Origin: Cribrihabitans_A neustonicus
GTDB taxonomy: Bacteria > Pseudomonadota > Alphaproteobacteria > Rhodobacterales > Rhodobacteraceae
Direction of reading: 5' to 3'
Length of the DNA: 64,000 nucleotides
Assembly (NCBI RefSeq): GCF_048820895.1
Contig: NZ_JBMERQ010000001.1
Span: 310,001 to 374,000 of the forward strand
In this document: positions 46,464 to 54,716 of the stretch, one piece after another
Numbering within the stretch: the first letter of the stretch is position 1
Layout of the letters: each line of letters opens with the position of its first letter
The notes under the pieces: model-generated
The model's input: the letters and a program-made list of their open reading frames with translations, nothing else
Database searches by the model: none
Told to the model about the DNA's origin: nothing
Translations under genes and position numbers: made by a program

Positions 46464-48365
46464 TCACGCCGTGCGCGCGAGGGCAATTTCATTTTCTTCA
46501 ACTTCATTATGAGCCGAAGCGCTGTCTTGGGGCAGCGGCGCGAGCTGCGGCGGGCTGTGCACAAGGCGCGCGAGATCCGCGAGCGCCAGCGCCAGCGCGG
46601 GCCAGCTGGGGGCGGCGGCATAGCGCGGTTCCCAGCGCGGCGCAAAGCAAGTCTTGAAGCGGCGCAGGCCCCGGTCCATGCCGCGGGTCAGCCGGTGCCC
46701 CGGCACAGCTGCCAGTGACAGCCGCGCCACTCCGGCTTCCGCAGCAGCGGCGATGCCCGCCCGGACCAGCGCGTGGCCGGTGCCGTCCGGCGCGCCGGGG
46801 CGGACACGGATCAGGTCCAGGCACCACTCGCCCTCCGCCCGGTGAAAGCTGGCAAAACCCTCCAGCCTCGGGCCGCGGAAGGCCAGGAATACCGTCTGGC
46901 CGGAAACATAGCCCGGCTCGAAGCGGCCCATGGTGCCGCCGCGGGCGGGGCCGTGGGTGAACTGCCATGCGCTGTCGAGTGCCGCCATCTGGCGGACCGG
47001 CAGCACCGCCCCGGCGGGCCCGGCGCGCAGCCCGGCCTTTTCCGCGTGGCGCAGCTTGCGGCGCAGCTGCCGCCGGGCAGAGCCCGCTTCGCAGAAGACC
47101 CGCGGGTCCAGCGCGGCTTCCTCGGCGATGCGCAGCACCCGCCAGCCGTGCTCCCGCGCGGCGAGTGCAACCCGCGGCGAGCATTTGTAGAGGCAGGCGG
47201 CGGCGTTGCGGGCGTTTGCGTGGGTGGCCAGCGGGGCCAGCACCTCACCGGCCAGGCCCGAAACCGGATCGAACAGCGCAACCGAGGCCTGCGGCGTGTC
47301 CAGGAGCACGAGCTGGTTCAGCCCGAAGGCCCGCAGGTGGCCGCCGTTCTGGGCGATTACCGCGGCTTCGGCGCAGGGCCGGTCCGCGGGCAGGGCCGAG
47401 ACCGGGCGGCGCAGGCTGCCGAGCAGGTCCGCGTCCGCAGGCGGGGCCGCCGCGCGCGGCTGCAGCAGCCGCGGCCAGGCCAGCAGCACACCCGCGAGTG
47501 CTGCGGGCAGAGCATAATAAACCAGGCGGAAGGCGAGCAGCCCTGCCAGCAGCGCCGCCTCGGGCGCTGCCGGCAGCAGGGCGAGGAGGGTCAGCTCCAG
47601 CGGGCCGGCACCGGCCGGGGCGGAGGAGAGGATCGCCGCTCCCAGCGCCAGCGCATAGGCCGTCAGCAGCGCGGGCCAGGCAACACCCGCGCCCTCCGGC
47701 AGCAGCAGCCAGAGCGCTGTCCCGGCCGCTGCCACATCCGCCAGCGCCCAGAGGGAGAGGGCTGCGGCGGCGGGCAGCGAGGGCCAGCGCAGGCGCAGCT
47801 GCCCGATCCGCAGGTCCGGGCGCAGGAAACTGTAGGCCGCAAGCAGCCCGCAAAGCAGCAGGAGCAGCGCTCCGGTCAGCCGCAATCCGGGCATGGCAGG
47901 CGGGGGCGCGGCCAGCAGGGCGAGGCCGCAGATCGCTGCCAGCGCATAGAGGAATGTCGCCGCGACGAGGGCGGTGAGCCGGGCGGCCATGGCCGGGCGC
48001 AGCCGCGGCAGCAGGCGCCAGCGGGCATAGCCGCCGGTCAGCATGCCAAAGCCCGCTGTCTGCGAAAACGCGATTGCCGCCATGCCGGCGCGGCGTGCCG
48101 CAGGCCCGTCCAGCCCGGTGCCAAGGTGGCGGTGCGCCACGGAATCGTAGCGCCCGAGCGCGGCAAAGCTTGCCGCCGTAGCCAGCAGGGCCCCGGCCCA
48201 TTGCCACGCCGTGAGGCTGCCCAGGGCGCCGGTAAGCTCGGCCAGGGCGGGCAGGGCAGCGCGCATGTGCAGCAGCCAGAAACAGGCCGCCATCACCGCC
48301 AGCGGCAGGGAAAGGCGCAGCAGCCGGGCGGCGGGCCGCAGGGCGGATCGGGAATATAACGGCAT
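46464..48365 (-). CDS. MprF-like bifunctional phosphatidylglycerol lysyltransferase/flippase
   Basis: A 633-residue membrane protein. Residues 1-320 contain 8 to 10 hydrophobic segments like the MprF flippase domain; residues 335-610 form the DUF2156/GNAT-like aminoacyl-transfer domain (LNQLVLLDTPQASVALFDPVSG, CLYKCSPRVALAAREHGWRVLRIAEEA, WCLDLIRVRPGAPDGTGHALVRAGIAAA). Such enzymes add Lys or another amino acid from aminoacyl-tRNA to phosphatidylglycerol, reducing surface charge. The amino acid used cannot be read. bmt begins 84 bases downstream. Confidence 0.88.
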   Translation of the reverse strand: MPLYSRSALRPAARLLRLSLPLAVMAACFWLLHMRAALPALAELTGALGSLTAWQWAGALLATAASFAALGRYDSVAHRHLGTGLDGPAARRAGMAAIAFSQTAGFGMLTGGYARWRLLPRLRPAMAARLTALVAATFLYALAAICGLALLAAPPPAMPGLRLTGALLLLLCGLLAAYSFLRPDLRIGQLRLRWPSLPAAAALSLWALADVAAAGTALWLLLPEGAGVAWPALLTAYALALGAAILSSAPAGAGPLELTLLALLPAAPEAALLAGLLAFRLVYYALPAALAGVLLAWPRLLQPRAAAPPADADLLGSLRRPVSALPADRPCAEAAVIAQNGGHLRAFGLNQLVLLDTPQASVALFDPVSGLAGEVLAPLATHANARNAAACLYKCSPRVALAAREHGWRVLRIAEEAALDPRVFCEAGSARRQLRRKLRHAEKAGLRAGPAGAVLPVRQMAALDSAWQFTHGPARGGTMGRFEPGYVSGQTVFLAFRGPRLEGFASFHRAEGEWCLDLIRVRPGAPDGTGHALVRAGIAAAAEAGVARLSLAAVPGHRLTRGMDRGLRRFKTCFAPRWEPRYAAAPSWPALALALADLARLVHSPPQLAPLPQDSASAHNEVEENEIALARTA

Positions 48366-48579
48366 GGCGGTCTCTGCACGGCGCCCGGGCGGGCATTGCT
48401 GAAAGCCTAGCCGATGCGGTTTGCAGAGAGGTTAACCGCTCAGGGGCCTCCCTGCAGGGCAGGCCGGGCAGGCAGAGCGTGCAGGGCAGGCAGGTTGCCG
48501 GGGGGGGCGGCGGCGCAAACGCGCGGCCGGGGGTCACGGCACGCCGCTCAATGAGGCCGGGGGCAGGCGGGCGCTGCGT

Positions 48580-48897
48580 TCAGGGCCGTTCGCTCAGCAC
48601 CTGGGCGGTGGCCAGCGGCAGAAACTCGGCCAGCTTGGCGCGGATCTCGTCTTCGGTGTAGCGGCCGTGGAAGTCCTCCGCGACCTTGCGCACCACCTGG
48701 CGGTACCCCGGCTCCGCCAGATCGAGGGAGATCAGGCCGGTGGCGTATTCCTCAGCCGCGGTGCCGGACTTGCCAAGCTGCTCCGCCGCCCAGCGGCCAA
48801 GCATCCGGGTGCAGAGGGCGCGGGCGTTGAACCGCTTTGCCTCGTCATGGGCGAAACGGTCTTCGAAGGCTTTCTCCCGCTCGTTGAATAGCGTCAT
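48580..48897 (-). CDS. F1-ATPase inhibitor subunit zeta (DUF1476)
   Basis: A 105-residue DUF1476 protein, the zeta subunit that blocks ATP hydrolysis by F1-ATPase in Paracoccus. The N-terminal NEREKAFEDRFAHDEAKRFNARALCTRMLGRWAAEQLGKSG matches the inhibitory helix and the start of the four-helix bundle. It is not near the atp operon; its promoter lies in the 232-base region shared divergently with purC. Confidence 0.9.
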   Translation of the reverse strand: MTLFNEREKAFEDRFAHDEAKRFNARALCTRMLGRWAAEQLGKSGTAAEEYATGLISLDLAEPGYRQVVRKVAEDFHGRYTEDEIRAKLAEFLPLATAQVLSERP

Positions 48898-49129
48898 CGG
48901 GGCTCCTCTTTCGTGTCTGTCTGCGTCAAGGGCTATCCAATAGATATGTAGCGGTTTTGCGCAGCCTCAAGCGCAGCGGAGACGGGTGCCAGGCGGAGGT
49001 CCTCCAGGGCGCCGGCCGCCAGCGCTGCCCCGCGCGCCACGGGCCGCGCTTGCGGCGATGCCACCCTTGCACTATGAGAGCGGCATGGACCCGCGCCGGA
49101 TTCCCGGCCTGCACCCCGAAAGGCATTTC

Positions 49130-49891
49130 ATGGCACGTCGCAAGAAGATCTACGAAGGCAAGGCCAAGACCCTCTATGAAGGCCCGGAGCCCGGCACCAT
49201 CGTCCAGTATTTCAAGGACGACGCCACTGCCTTCAACGCCGAGAAGCGCGACGTGATCGAGGGCAAGGGGGTGCTGAACAACCTGCTGAGCGAGTTCTTC
49301 ATGCTGGGGCTGGGCCAGGTCGGCGTGCCCACGCATTTCCTGAAGCGGCTCAACATGCGCGAGCAGCTGGTGCGCAGCTGCGAGATCATCCCGCTCGAGG
49401 TCATCGTGCGCAACTACGCGGCGGGCAGCATCTCCAAGCGGCTCGGCCTCGAGGAGGGCACCCAGCTGCCTCGGCCGATCGTGGAATACTGCTACAAGGA
49501 CGACGCGCTTGGCGATCCGCTGGTGACCGAAGAGCATATCGCCGCCTTCGGCTGGGCCAGCCAGCAGGACATGGACGACATCCTGAGCCTGGCGCTGCGG
49601 GTCAATGATTTCCTCTCCGGCGTGATGCTGGCGGTGGGCATCCGCCTGGTCGACTTCAAGATCGAGATCGGCCGCATCTACGACGGCGACTTCCAGCGCC
49701 TGGTGGTGGCGGATGAGATCAGCCCCGACAGCTGCCGCCTGTGGGACATCAAGACCGGCCAGAAGCTCGACAAGGACGTGTTCCGCCGCGATCTCGGCAG
49801 CCTGACCGATGCCTACTCCGAGGTGGCGCGGCGGCTGGGCGTGATGCCGAACAACCCGCCCGCGCCGGGCAAGCCGACGCTGGTGAACTGA
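49130..49891 (+). CDS. purC: Phosphoribosylaminoimidazole-succinocarboxamide synthase
   Basis: A 253-residue SAICAR synthetase, joining CAIR and aspartate with ATP. KIYEGKAKTLYEG, the DVIEGKGVLNNLLSEFFM region, CEIIPLEVIVRNYAAGSISKRLG and LVDFKIEIGR are family signatures. The ATG at 49130 has GAAAGGC upstream. First of purC-purS-purQ; purS follows after 101 bases containing a family B element. Confidence 0.97.
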   Translation: MARRKKIYEGKAKTLYEGPEPGTIVQYFKDDATAFNAEKRDVIEGKGVLNNLLSEFFMLGLGQVGVPTHFLKRLNMREQLVRSCEIIPLEVIVRNYAAGSISKRLGLEEGTQLPRPIVEYCYKDDALGDPLVTEEHIAAFGWASQQDMDDILSLALRVNDFLSGVMLAVGIRLVDFKIEIGRIYDGDFQRLVVADEISPDSCRLWDIKTGQKLDKDVFRRDLGSLTDAYSEVARRLGVMPNNPPAPGKPTLVN

Positions 49892-49895
49892 CATA

Positions 49896-49954
49896 GGGAC
49901 CCGCCCGCCTGACCGCGGCGCGGGTCCTTGAGTATTTTTGCAAAGAAGAAGCCC
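49896..49954 (+). repeat. Family B element between purC and purS (copy B2)
   Basis: An 8-bp stem (49897-49904 with 49920-49927), then TTGAGTATTTTTGCAAAGAAGAAG. The order GC hairpin, GAGTATTT, A/G-rich tail matches the element inside nnr. It could act as a weak terminator or mRNA end between purC and purS. Confidence 0.65.
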
Positions 49955-49992
49955 GGACGGGGCTTTGCCATCGAAACCTGAGGGAAGACGCG

Positions 49993-50226
49993 ATGAAGGC
50001 ACGGGTGCATGTGATGCTGAAGAACGGGGTTCTGGATCCGCAGGGCGAGGCGGTGCGCCACGCGCTTGGCGCCCTGGGCTTCGACAAGGTCGATGGCGTG
50101 CGCCAGGGCAAGGTGATCGACCTGCAGCTGGCCGCGGGCGCGACCGAGGCAGATGTGACCGAGATGTGCGAGAAGCTGCTCGCCAACACCGTGATCGAAT
50201 CCTACAGCATCGAGATGCAGGGATGA
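49993..50226 (+). CDS. purS: Phosphoribosylformylglycinamidine synthase subunit PurS
   Basis: A 77-residue PurS, the small subunit that links PurQ and PurL in the FGAM synthetase complex. KARVHVMLKNGVLDPQGEAVRHALGALGF is typical. GGGAAGACGCG precedes the ATG. The stop overlaps the purQ ATG by four bases. purL is not in the window. Confidence 0.95.
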   Translation: MKARVHVMLKNGVLDPQGEAVRHALGALGFDKVDGVRQGKVIDLQLAAGATEADVTEMCEKLLANTVIESYSIEMQG

Positions 50227-50891
50227 AGGCGGCGGTTGTAGTCTTTCCGGGCTCGAACTGCGACCGCGACCTGGCGGTCGCCTTCGAGCAGGCCGGTTTC
50301 GACGTCTCCATGGTCTGGCACAAGGACAGCGCGCTGCCCGAGGGCATCGATATCGTCGGCGTGCCGGGCGGCTTCTCCTATGGCGACTACCTGCGCTGCG
50401 GCGCCATCGCGGCGCAATCGCCGATCTGCAAGGCGGTGGTGGAGCACACCGGCCGCGGCGGCTATGCCATCGGCATCTGCAACGGTTTCCAGATCCTGAC
50501 CGAAACCGGCGTGCTGCCAGGGGCGCTGCTGCGAAATGCCGGGATCAAGTACATCTGCCGCACGGTGGATCTTGAGGTCGCGACCGCGGACAGCGTTTTC
50601 ACTTCCGGCTACGGGAAGGGCCAGGTGATCGGCGTGCCGATCGCGCATCACGACGGCAACTACTACGCCGATGCGGAAACCGTGGCCGCGCTGCAGGACC
50701 AGGACCGCGTCGCCTTCACCTACGCCGGGAACCCCAACGGATCGGTTGCGGATATCGCCGGGATCCTTTCGGAAAACCGCCGTGTGCTGGGCATGATGCC
50801 GCATCCCGAACGGGCGGCGGATGATGGCCACGGCGGCACCGACGGGGCGGCAGTGTTCCGCGCATTGGCTGGAATCGTCACTGCGGCATGA
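50223..50891 (+). CDS. purQ: Phosphoribosylformylglycinamidine synthase subunit PurQ
   Basis: A 222-residue class I glutamine amidotransferase that supplies ammonia for FGAM synthesis. The triad is C in AIGICNGFQILTE and H, E in MPHPERA near the end. The AAVVVFPGSNCDRDLAVAFE start is standard. It overlaps purS. dctB begins 37 bases further. Confidence 0.97.
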   Translation: MKAAVVVFPGSNCDRDLAVAFEQAGFDVSMVWHKDSALPEGIDIVGVPGGFSYGDYLRCGAIAAQSPICKAVVEHTGRGGYAIGICNGFQILTETGVLPGALLRNAGIKYICRTVDLEVATADSVFTSGYGKGQVIGVPIAHHDGNYYADAETVAALQDQDRVAFTYAGNPNGSVADIAGILSENRRVLGMMPHPERAADDGHGGTDGAAVFRALAGIVTAA

Positions 50892-50928
50892 CTTGAGACT
50901 GCGGGGCGGCCGCAATAGGTATAGTCCC

Positions 50929-52716
50929 ATGACCGCCCCGCGAACCGACCCGCCGAAATCCGGCCCGTCCAAATCCGGACCGAAGGCGCGTTCGCGTACG
51001 ATTTCGTGGCGGGCGCGGCTGGCGCTTGCGCTGTTCCTGCTGATCGCCGCGGTTACTGTCTGGACCACCAACCGCGCGCTCACCCACCGCTTCACCGAAA
51101 GCACCCGCAACCGGGCTGAGCTGCGGCTGGCGCTCTACTCCGGGAACCTGCTGAGCGAGCTGCGCCGCCACGCCATCGTGCCGCAGCTGCTCGCGCGCGA
51201 CCAGACTCTGATCTCGGCGCTGCAATCCAACGATTTCTCGCTGTCGACCCAGCGCCTGATCTCCTTTGTCGACGAGATCGGCGCAGCCTCGATCATGCTG
51301 CTGGCCAGCGACGGCCGCACTGTCGCCGCCACCGACCGCAACCGGCTGGGCGAAAGCCACCGCAACGCCGCCTATTTCGTCGACGCGGTGCGCGCCAAGT
51401 CCACCGTCTTCTCGGTGATCCCGCGCGAGGTCGGCGGCTACCGCTTCACCTATTCCCGCCGGGTGGTGGATGGCTCCGGCGTTCTGGGGGCGATCGTAGT
51501 GGAGGTCGACCTGCAGAAGTTCGAACGCGCCTGGGCCGGCATTTCGGACGCGGTGATGGTGAGTGACAGCACAGGCACCATCATCCTTGCCACCGAGGCG
51601 CGCTGGCGCGGCCGTTCGGAAGCGGCGGCGCTGCGCCAGCAGACCCCGGAGGGCGCGATTCAGCGCGCGATCCGCGCCACCACCGACTGGACCGCGCTGC
51701 CCGCCGATGCATACCTGCAGGGCGAGGCGGTGATGCGGCTGGAAACCCGCATTCCCTTCCAGGGCTGGCGCATGGCCTCCTTCACCACCTATGCTTCGAT
51801 CCGCGAGAAGGTGAATGGGGTGCTGGCGCTGGAAATCATGGGATTCGCCATCCTTCTGGCGCTCGCCTTCTATGCTCTGAGCCGCAAGACGGCGCTGCGG
51901 ATGGCGCTGTTCCAGCGCGAGTCGGCGGAGCTTCGCGTATTGAATGCCCGCTTGCAGCGGGAAATTGCCGAGCGCGAGCGCATGCAGAAGACCCTCGCGG
52001 TGGCCGAGCAGAGCCTGGCGCAGAGCTCGAAACTCGCCGCCCTGGGCGAGATGTCGGCGGCGGTCAGCCACGAGCTGAACCAGCCCCTTGCGGCGATGAA
52101 AACCTACCTTGCAGGCGCCCGCCTGCTGCTCAACCGCAACCGCCCGGAGGAGGCGCTCGCGTCCTTTGGCCGGATTGACGACCTGATCGAGCGCATGGGC
52201 GCGATCACCCGGCAGCTGAAGTCCTACGCGCGCAAGGGCGGCGACACGTTCAAGCCTGTAAACCTTGGCGATGCGCTTGCTTCGAGCCTGTCGATGATGG
52301 AGCCGCAGCTGCGCCAGCGGCACGTGAAAATTACCCGCATCCTGCCGGAAGAACCTGTTATGGTGATGGGCGACCGGATGCGGCTGGAACAGGTGATGGT
52401 CAACCTCTTGCGCAATGCGCTCGACGCCACCAAATCTGTCGCGGATCCCGAAGTGGAGATCCTGCTCGCAGCCGGTGAGACGGCAACGCTGTCGGTACGC
52501 GACAACGGCGACGGGATCGAGGATTTCGACAATCTGTTCGAGCCTTTCTACACCACCAAGCAGCCCGGCGACGGGGTCGGCTTGGGGCTTGCCATCTCCT
52601 CGGGGATCGTTAACGACCTCGGGGGACGGCTGACCGCCCGCAACGGCCAGAACGGCGGCGCGGTCTTCGAGATGCAATTGCCGATCCTTGCGGATGGTAT
52701 CGAGGCTGCGGAATGA
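50929..52716 (+). CDS. dctB: C4-dicarboxylate sensor histidine kinase DctB
   Basis: A 595-residue sensor kinase. It has an N-terminal membrane helix (about 26-45), a periplasmic double-PAS (dCache-like) region (about 60-295), a second helix (about 305-325), a coiled coil, then a HisKA domain with H381 in AAVSHELNQPLAAMKTYL and a HATPase domain (N-box, NGDGI, GVGLGLAISSGIVNDLGG). It should phosphorylate DctD in response to succinate/malate-type acids. It is transcribed with dctD 29 bases later. Confidence 0.92.
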   Translation: MTAPRTDPPKSGPSKSGPKARSRTISWRARLALALFLLIAAVTVWTTNRALTHRFTESTRNRAELRLALYSGNLLSELRRHAIVPQLLARDQTLISALQSNDFSLSTQRLISFVDEIGAASIMLLASDGRTVAATDRNRLGESHRNAAYFVDAVRAKSTVFSVIPREVGGYRFTYSRRVVDGSGVLGAIVVEVDLQKFERAWAGISDAVMVSDSTGTIILATEARWRGRSEAAALRQQTPEGAIQRAIRATTDWTALPADAYLQGEAVMRLETRIPFQGWRMASFTTYASIREKVNGVLALEIMGFAILLALAFYALSRKTALRMALFQRESAELRVLNARLQREIAERERMQKTLAVAEQSLAQSSKLAALGEMSAAVSHELNQPLAAMKTYLAGARLLLNRNRPEEALASFGRIDDLIERMGAITRQLKSYARKGGDTFKPVNLGDALASSLSMMEPQLRQRHVKITRILPEEPVMVMGDRMRLEQVMVNLLRNALDATKSVADPEVEILLAAGETATLSVRDNGDGIEDFDNLFEPFYTTKQPGDGVGLGLAISSGIVNDLGGRLTARNGQNGGAVFEMQLPILADGIEAAE

Positions 52717-52745
52717 CGCGGTATGAAGTTTAGGAGTGAGCGCGC

Positions 52746-54083
52746 ATGGCACAGGCTATGAAAATCGCGATCGTTGATGATGAACAGGACATGCGCCAGT
52801 CGATCAGCCAGTGGCTGGCGCTGTCGGGCTATGACACTGAAACCTTCGCCAGCGCCGAGGACGCGCTGAAGGTTCTGGGGCCGGATTACCCGGGCATCGT
52901 GATTTCCGACATCAAGATGCCGGGCATGGACGGCATGCAGTTCCTGAAGAAGCTGATGGGCACCGACTCCGCGCTGCCGGTGATCATGATCACCGGCCAC
53001 GGCGATGTGCCGATGGCGGTGGAAGCGATGCGCATGGGTGCTTTCGACTTCCTGGAAAAGCCCTTCAACCCCGATCGCATGTCGGAGCTCGCCAAACGCG
53101 CCGCCGCGACCCGGCGGCTGACGCTCGACAACCGGGCGCTCCGGCGCGAGCTCTCGGACGGCGGCCAGATCATGAAGAAGCTCATCGGCCAGAGCCCGGT
53201 GATGGAGCGCCTGCGGGAGGATATCCTCGACCTCGGCCAGGCCGACGGCCACGTGCTGATCGATGGCGAAACCGGCACCGGCAAGACACTGGTCGCCCAT
53301 GCGCTGCACGCGGTCGGCAGCCGCGCGGGCAAGAAGTTCGTGCTGATCTCCTGTGCCGCGATGGAGGAGGATGCCCTCTCCAAGCGCCTGTTCGGGCCGG
53401 TGATGCCGGAGGACAGCATGCTGCCCGCGGTGGAAGAGGCGCGCGGCGGCACTCTCGTGCTCGAGGATATCGAAGCGCTGAGCGAAACGCTGCAGGCCAA
53501 GCTGCTGAACGTGATCAACGAGCAGGGCATGCCCGGCGAAACCCGCATCATCGCGATCTCCAACCTGCAGGAGGCGGGCAAGACCTGCGAGGATGTGCTG
53601 CGTCCGGACCTGTTTTACCGCCTCGCGGCGCTGCGCATCACCGTGCCGCCGCTGCGCCAGCGCGGCGAGGACATTCTGACGCTGTTCACCCGCCTGAGCG
53701 AGCAGTTCGCCGATGAATACGGCTGCGAAACCCCGCAGGTGAGCGCCCAGGAGGCGGCGCAGCTCCTGCAGGCGCCCTGGCCGGGCAATGTCCGCCAGCT
53801 CATCAACATCGCCGAACGCGCGGTCCTGCAGTCGCGCCGCGGGTCGGGCACCATTGCCTCGCTGCTGATGTCAGATCACGAGGAGATGCAGCCGGTGATG
53901 ACCACCGAAGGCAAGCCGCTGAAAGAATATGTGGAAGCTTTCGAGCGCATGCTGATCGACAACACCATGCGGCGCCACAAGGGCTCGATCGCCAGCGTGA
54001 TGGACGAGCTCTGCTTGCCGCGCCGCACCTTGAACGAGAAGATGGCCAAATACGGCCTGCAGCGTTCGGACTACCTCGGCTGA
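52746..54083 (+). CDS. dctD: C4-dicarboxylate response regulator DctD, NtrC type without GAFTGA
   Basis: A 445-residue response regulator with a receiver (Asp at D55 in VISDIKMPG), an AAA+ domain (about 145-375) and a C-terminal Fis-type helix-turn-helix. Walker A GETGTGKT is intact; Walker B reads LVLEDIEA rather than LFLDEI. The GAFTGA loop that contacts sigma54 is missing: the stretch after RLFG goes straight to PVMPEDSMLPAVEEARGGT. It therefore may not activate sigma54 in the standard way. Its pairing with DctB by position and spacing supports the name. Confidence 0.88.
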   Translation: MAQAMKIAIVDDEQDMRQSISQWLALSGYDTETFASAEDALKVLGPDYPGIVISDIKMPGMDGMQFLKKLMGTDSALPVIMITGHGDVPMAVEAMRMGAFDFLEKPFNPDRMSELAKRAAATRRLTLDNRALRRELSDGGQIMKKLIGQSPVMERLREDILDLGQADGHVLIDGETGTGKTLVAHALHAVGSRAGKKFVLISCAAMEEDALSKRLFGPVMPEDSMLPAVEEARGGTLVLEDIEALSETLQAKLLNVINEQGMPGETRIIAISNLQEAGKTCEDVLRPDLFYRLAALRITVPPLRQRGEDILTLFTRLSEQFADEYGCETPQVSAQEAAQLLQAPWPGNVRQLINIAERAVLQSRRGSGTIASLLMSDHEEMQPVMTTEGKPLKEYVEAFERMLIDNTMRRHKGSIASVMDELCLPRRTLNEKMAKYGLQRSDYLG

Positions 54084-54103
54084 ACGGCTCCGCCCGGCTC
54101 CTG

Positions 54104-54178
54104 CGCCCGTTTGCCGGCGCGGGAAACGGGCCGGAAATCACCCATTTTGCGAGCCGGAATTCACGCGGAGTTCCGGCC
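54104..54178 (+). repeat. Family C three-hairpin element, copy C1
   Basis: Three successive inverted repeats: CCCGTTT...AAACGGG, then a weaker GGAAAT/ATTTTG pairing, then CCGGAATTC...GAGTTCCGG. It is close to the element at 57718-57793 after rne. It starts 20 bases after the dctD stop and could be its 3' end. Confidence 0.8.
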
Positions 54179-54237
54179 ATTTCCGCACGCGGCGGACTGA
54201 CCCTGCGCCGAACCGGTTCGGGGCAGGGGGCTTCAGG

Positions 54238-54716
54238 TATAATTTACCTTTCTTCCGCCGGCTCCCGGCGCGCAGCAAATTCGCCGCTACTGGGCACGAA
54301 TGGCCATTGTCATTACATGTCCACAGGCTTTATGCTGGCCGGCAGGCAGGCAGCCGCCCCGCGGTCCGCCTGACCCGAAGAGTTTCGCTGGCGTTGGCTT
54401 TTGCCCGGCACAATCCGAGAAAGTCCAAGGCCAGACCGATAGGCCCCGCACCGCGGGGCAGTTTAGCGCCCGGGCCGGTTTGCCGGCTCAGGGATAACAG
54501 GGCAGGTATCGGGGGCAGCCCCGCCTGCCGGAGAAGAACCGCGATGACGCGCGCGAGAGCGAACAGCATTGAGGCAGGAAGGCCGGGCATGGACCCCGGG
54601 ACCACCCGCTGCAACGCGCCGTCACTTATCGCCCGGACAAGACACCTCGCCTCACGCGCGCGGCCGCCTGGCAACAGCCGGGCTGCGGGCGTTCAGGTCA
54701 GGTGCATCAAGGACTC
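54238..54716 (+). promoter_or_regulatory. Putative rne promoter and long 5' leader
   Basis: TATAAT at 54238-54243 is the best -10 candidate in the 633-base gap before rne; its -35 (TTCGGG, spacer 15) is poor. If used, the rne leader would be about 465 bases. Several GC inverted repeats lie in it (for example GCCCCGCACCGCGGGGC near 54442). No ORF of gene quality is seen. Long leaders allow RNase E to control its own mRNA in other bacteria; here this is inference. Confidence 0.4.

Noticed and set aside
54238..54716. RNase P RNA, tmRNA or SRP RNA in the gap before rne
   Set aside because: A GAGAAAGTCC stretch looked like the RNase P start, but the conserved partner blocks of RNase P, tmRNA and SRP RNA are not there.
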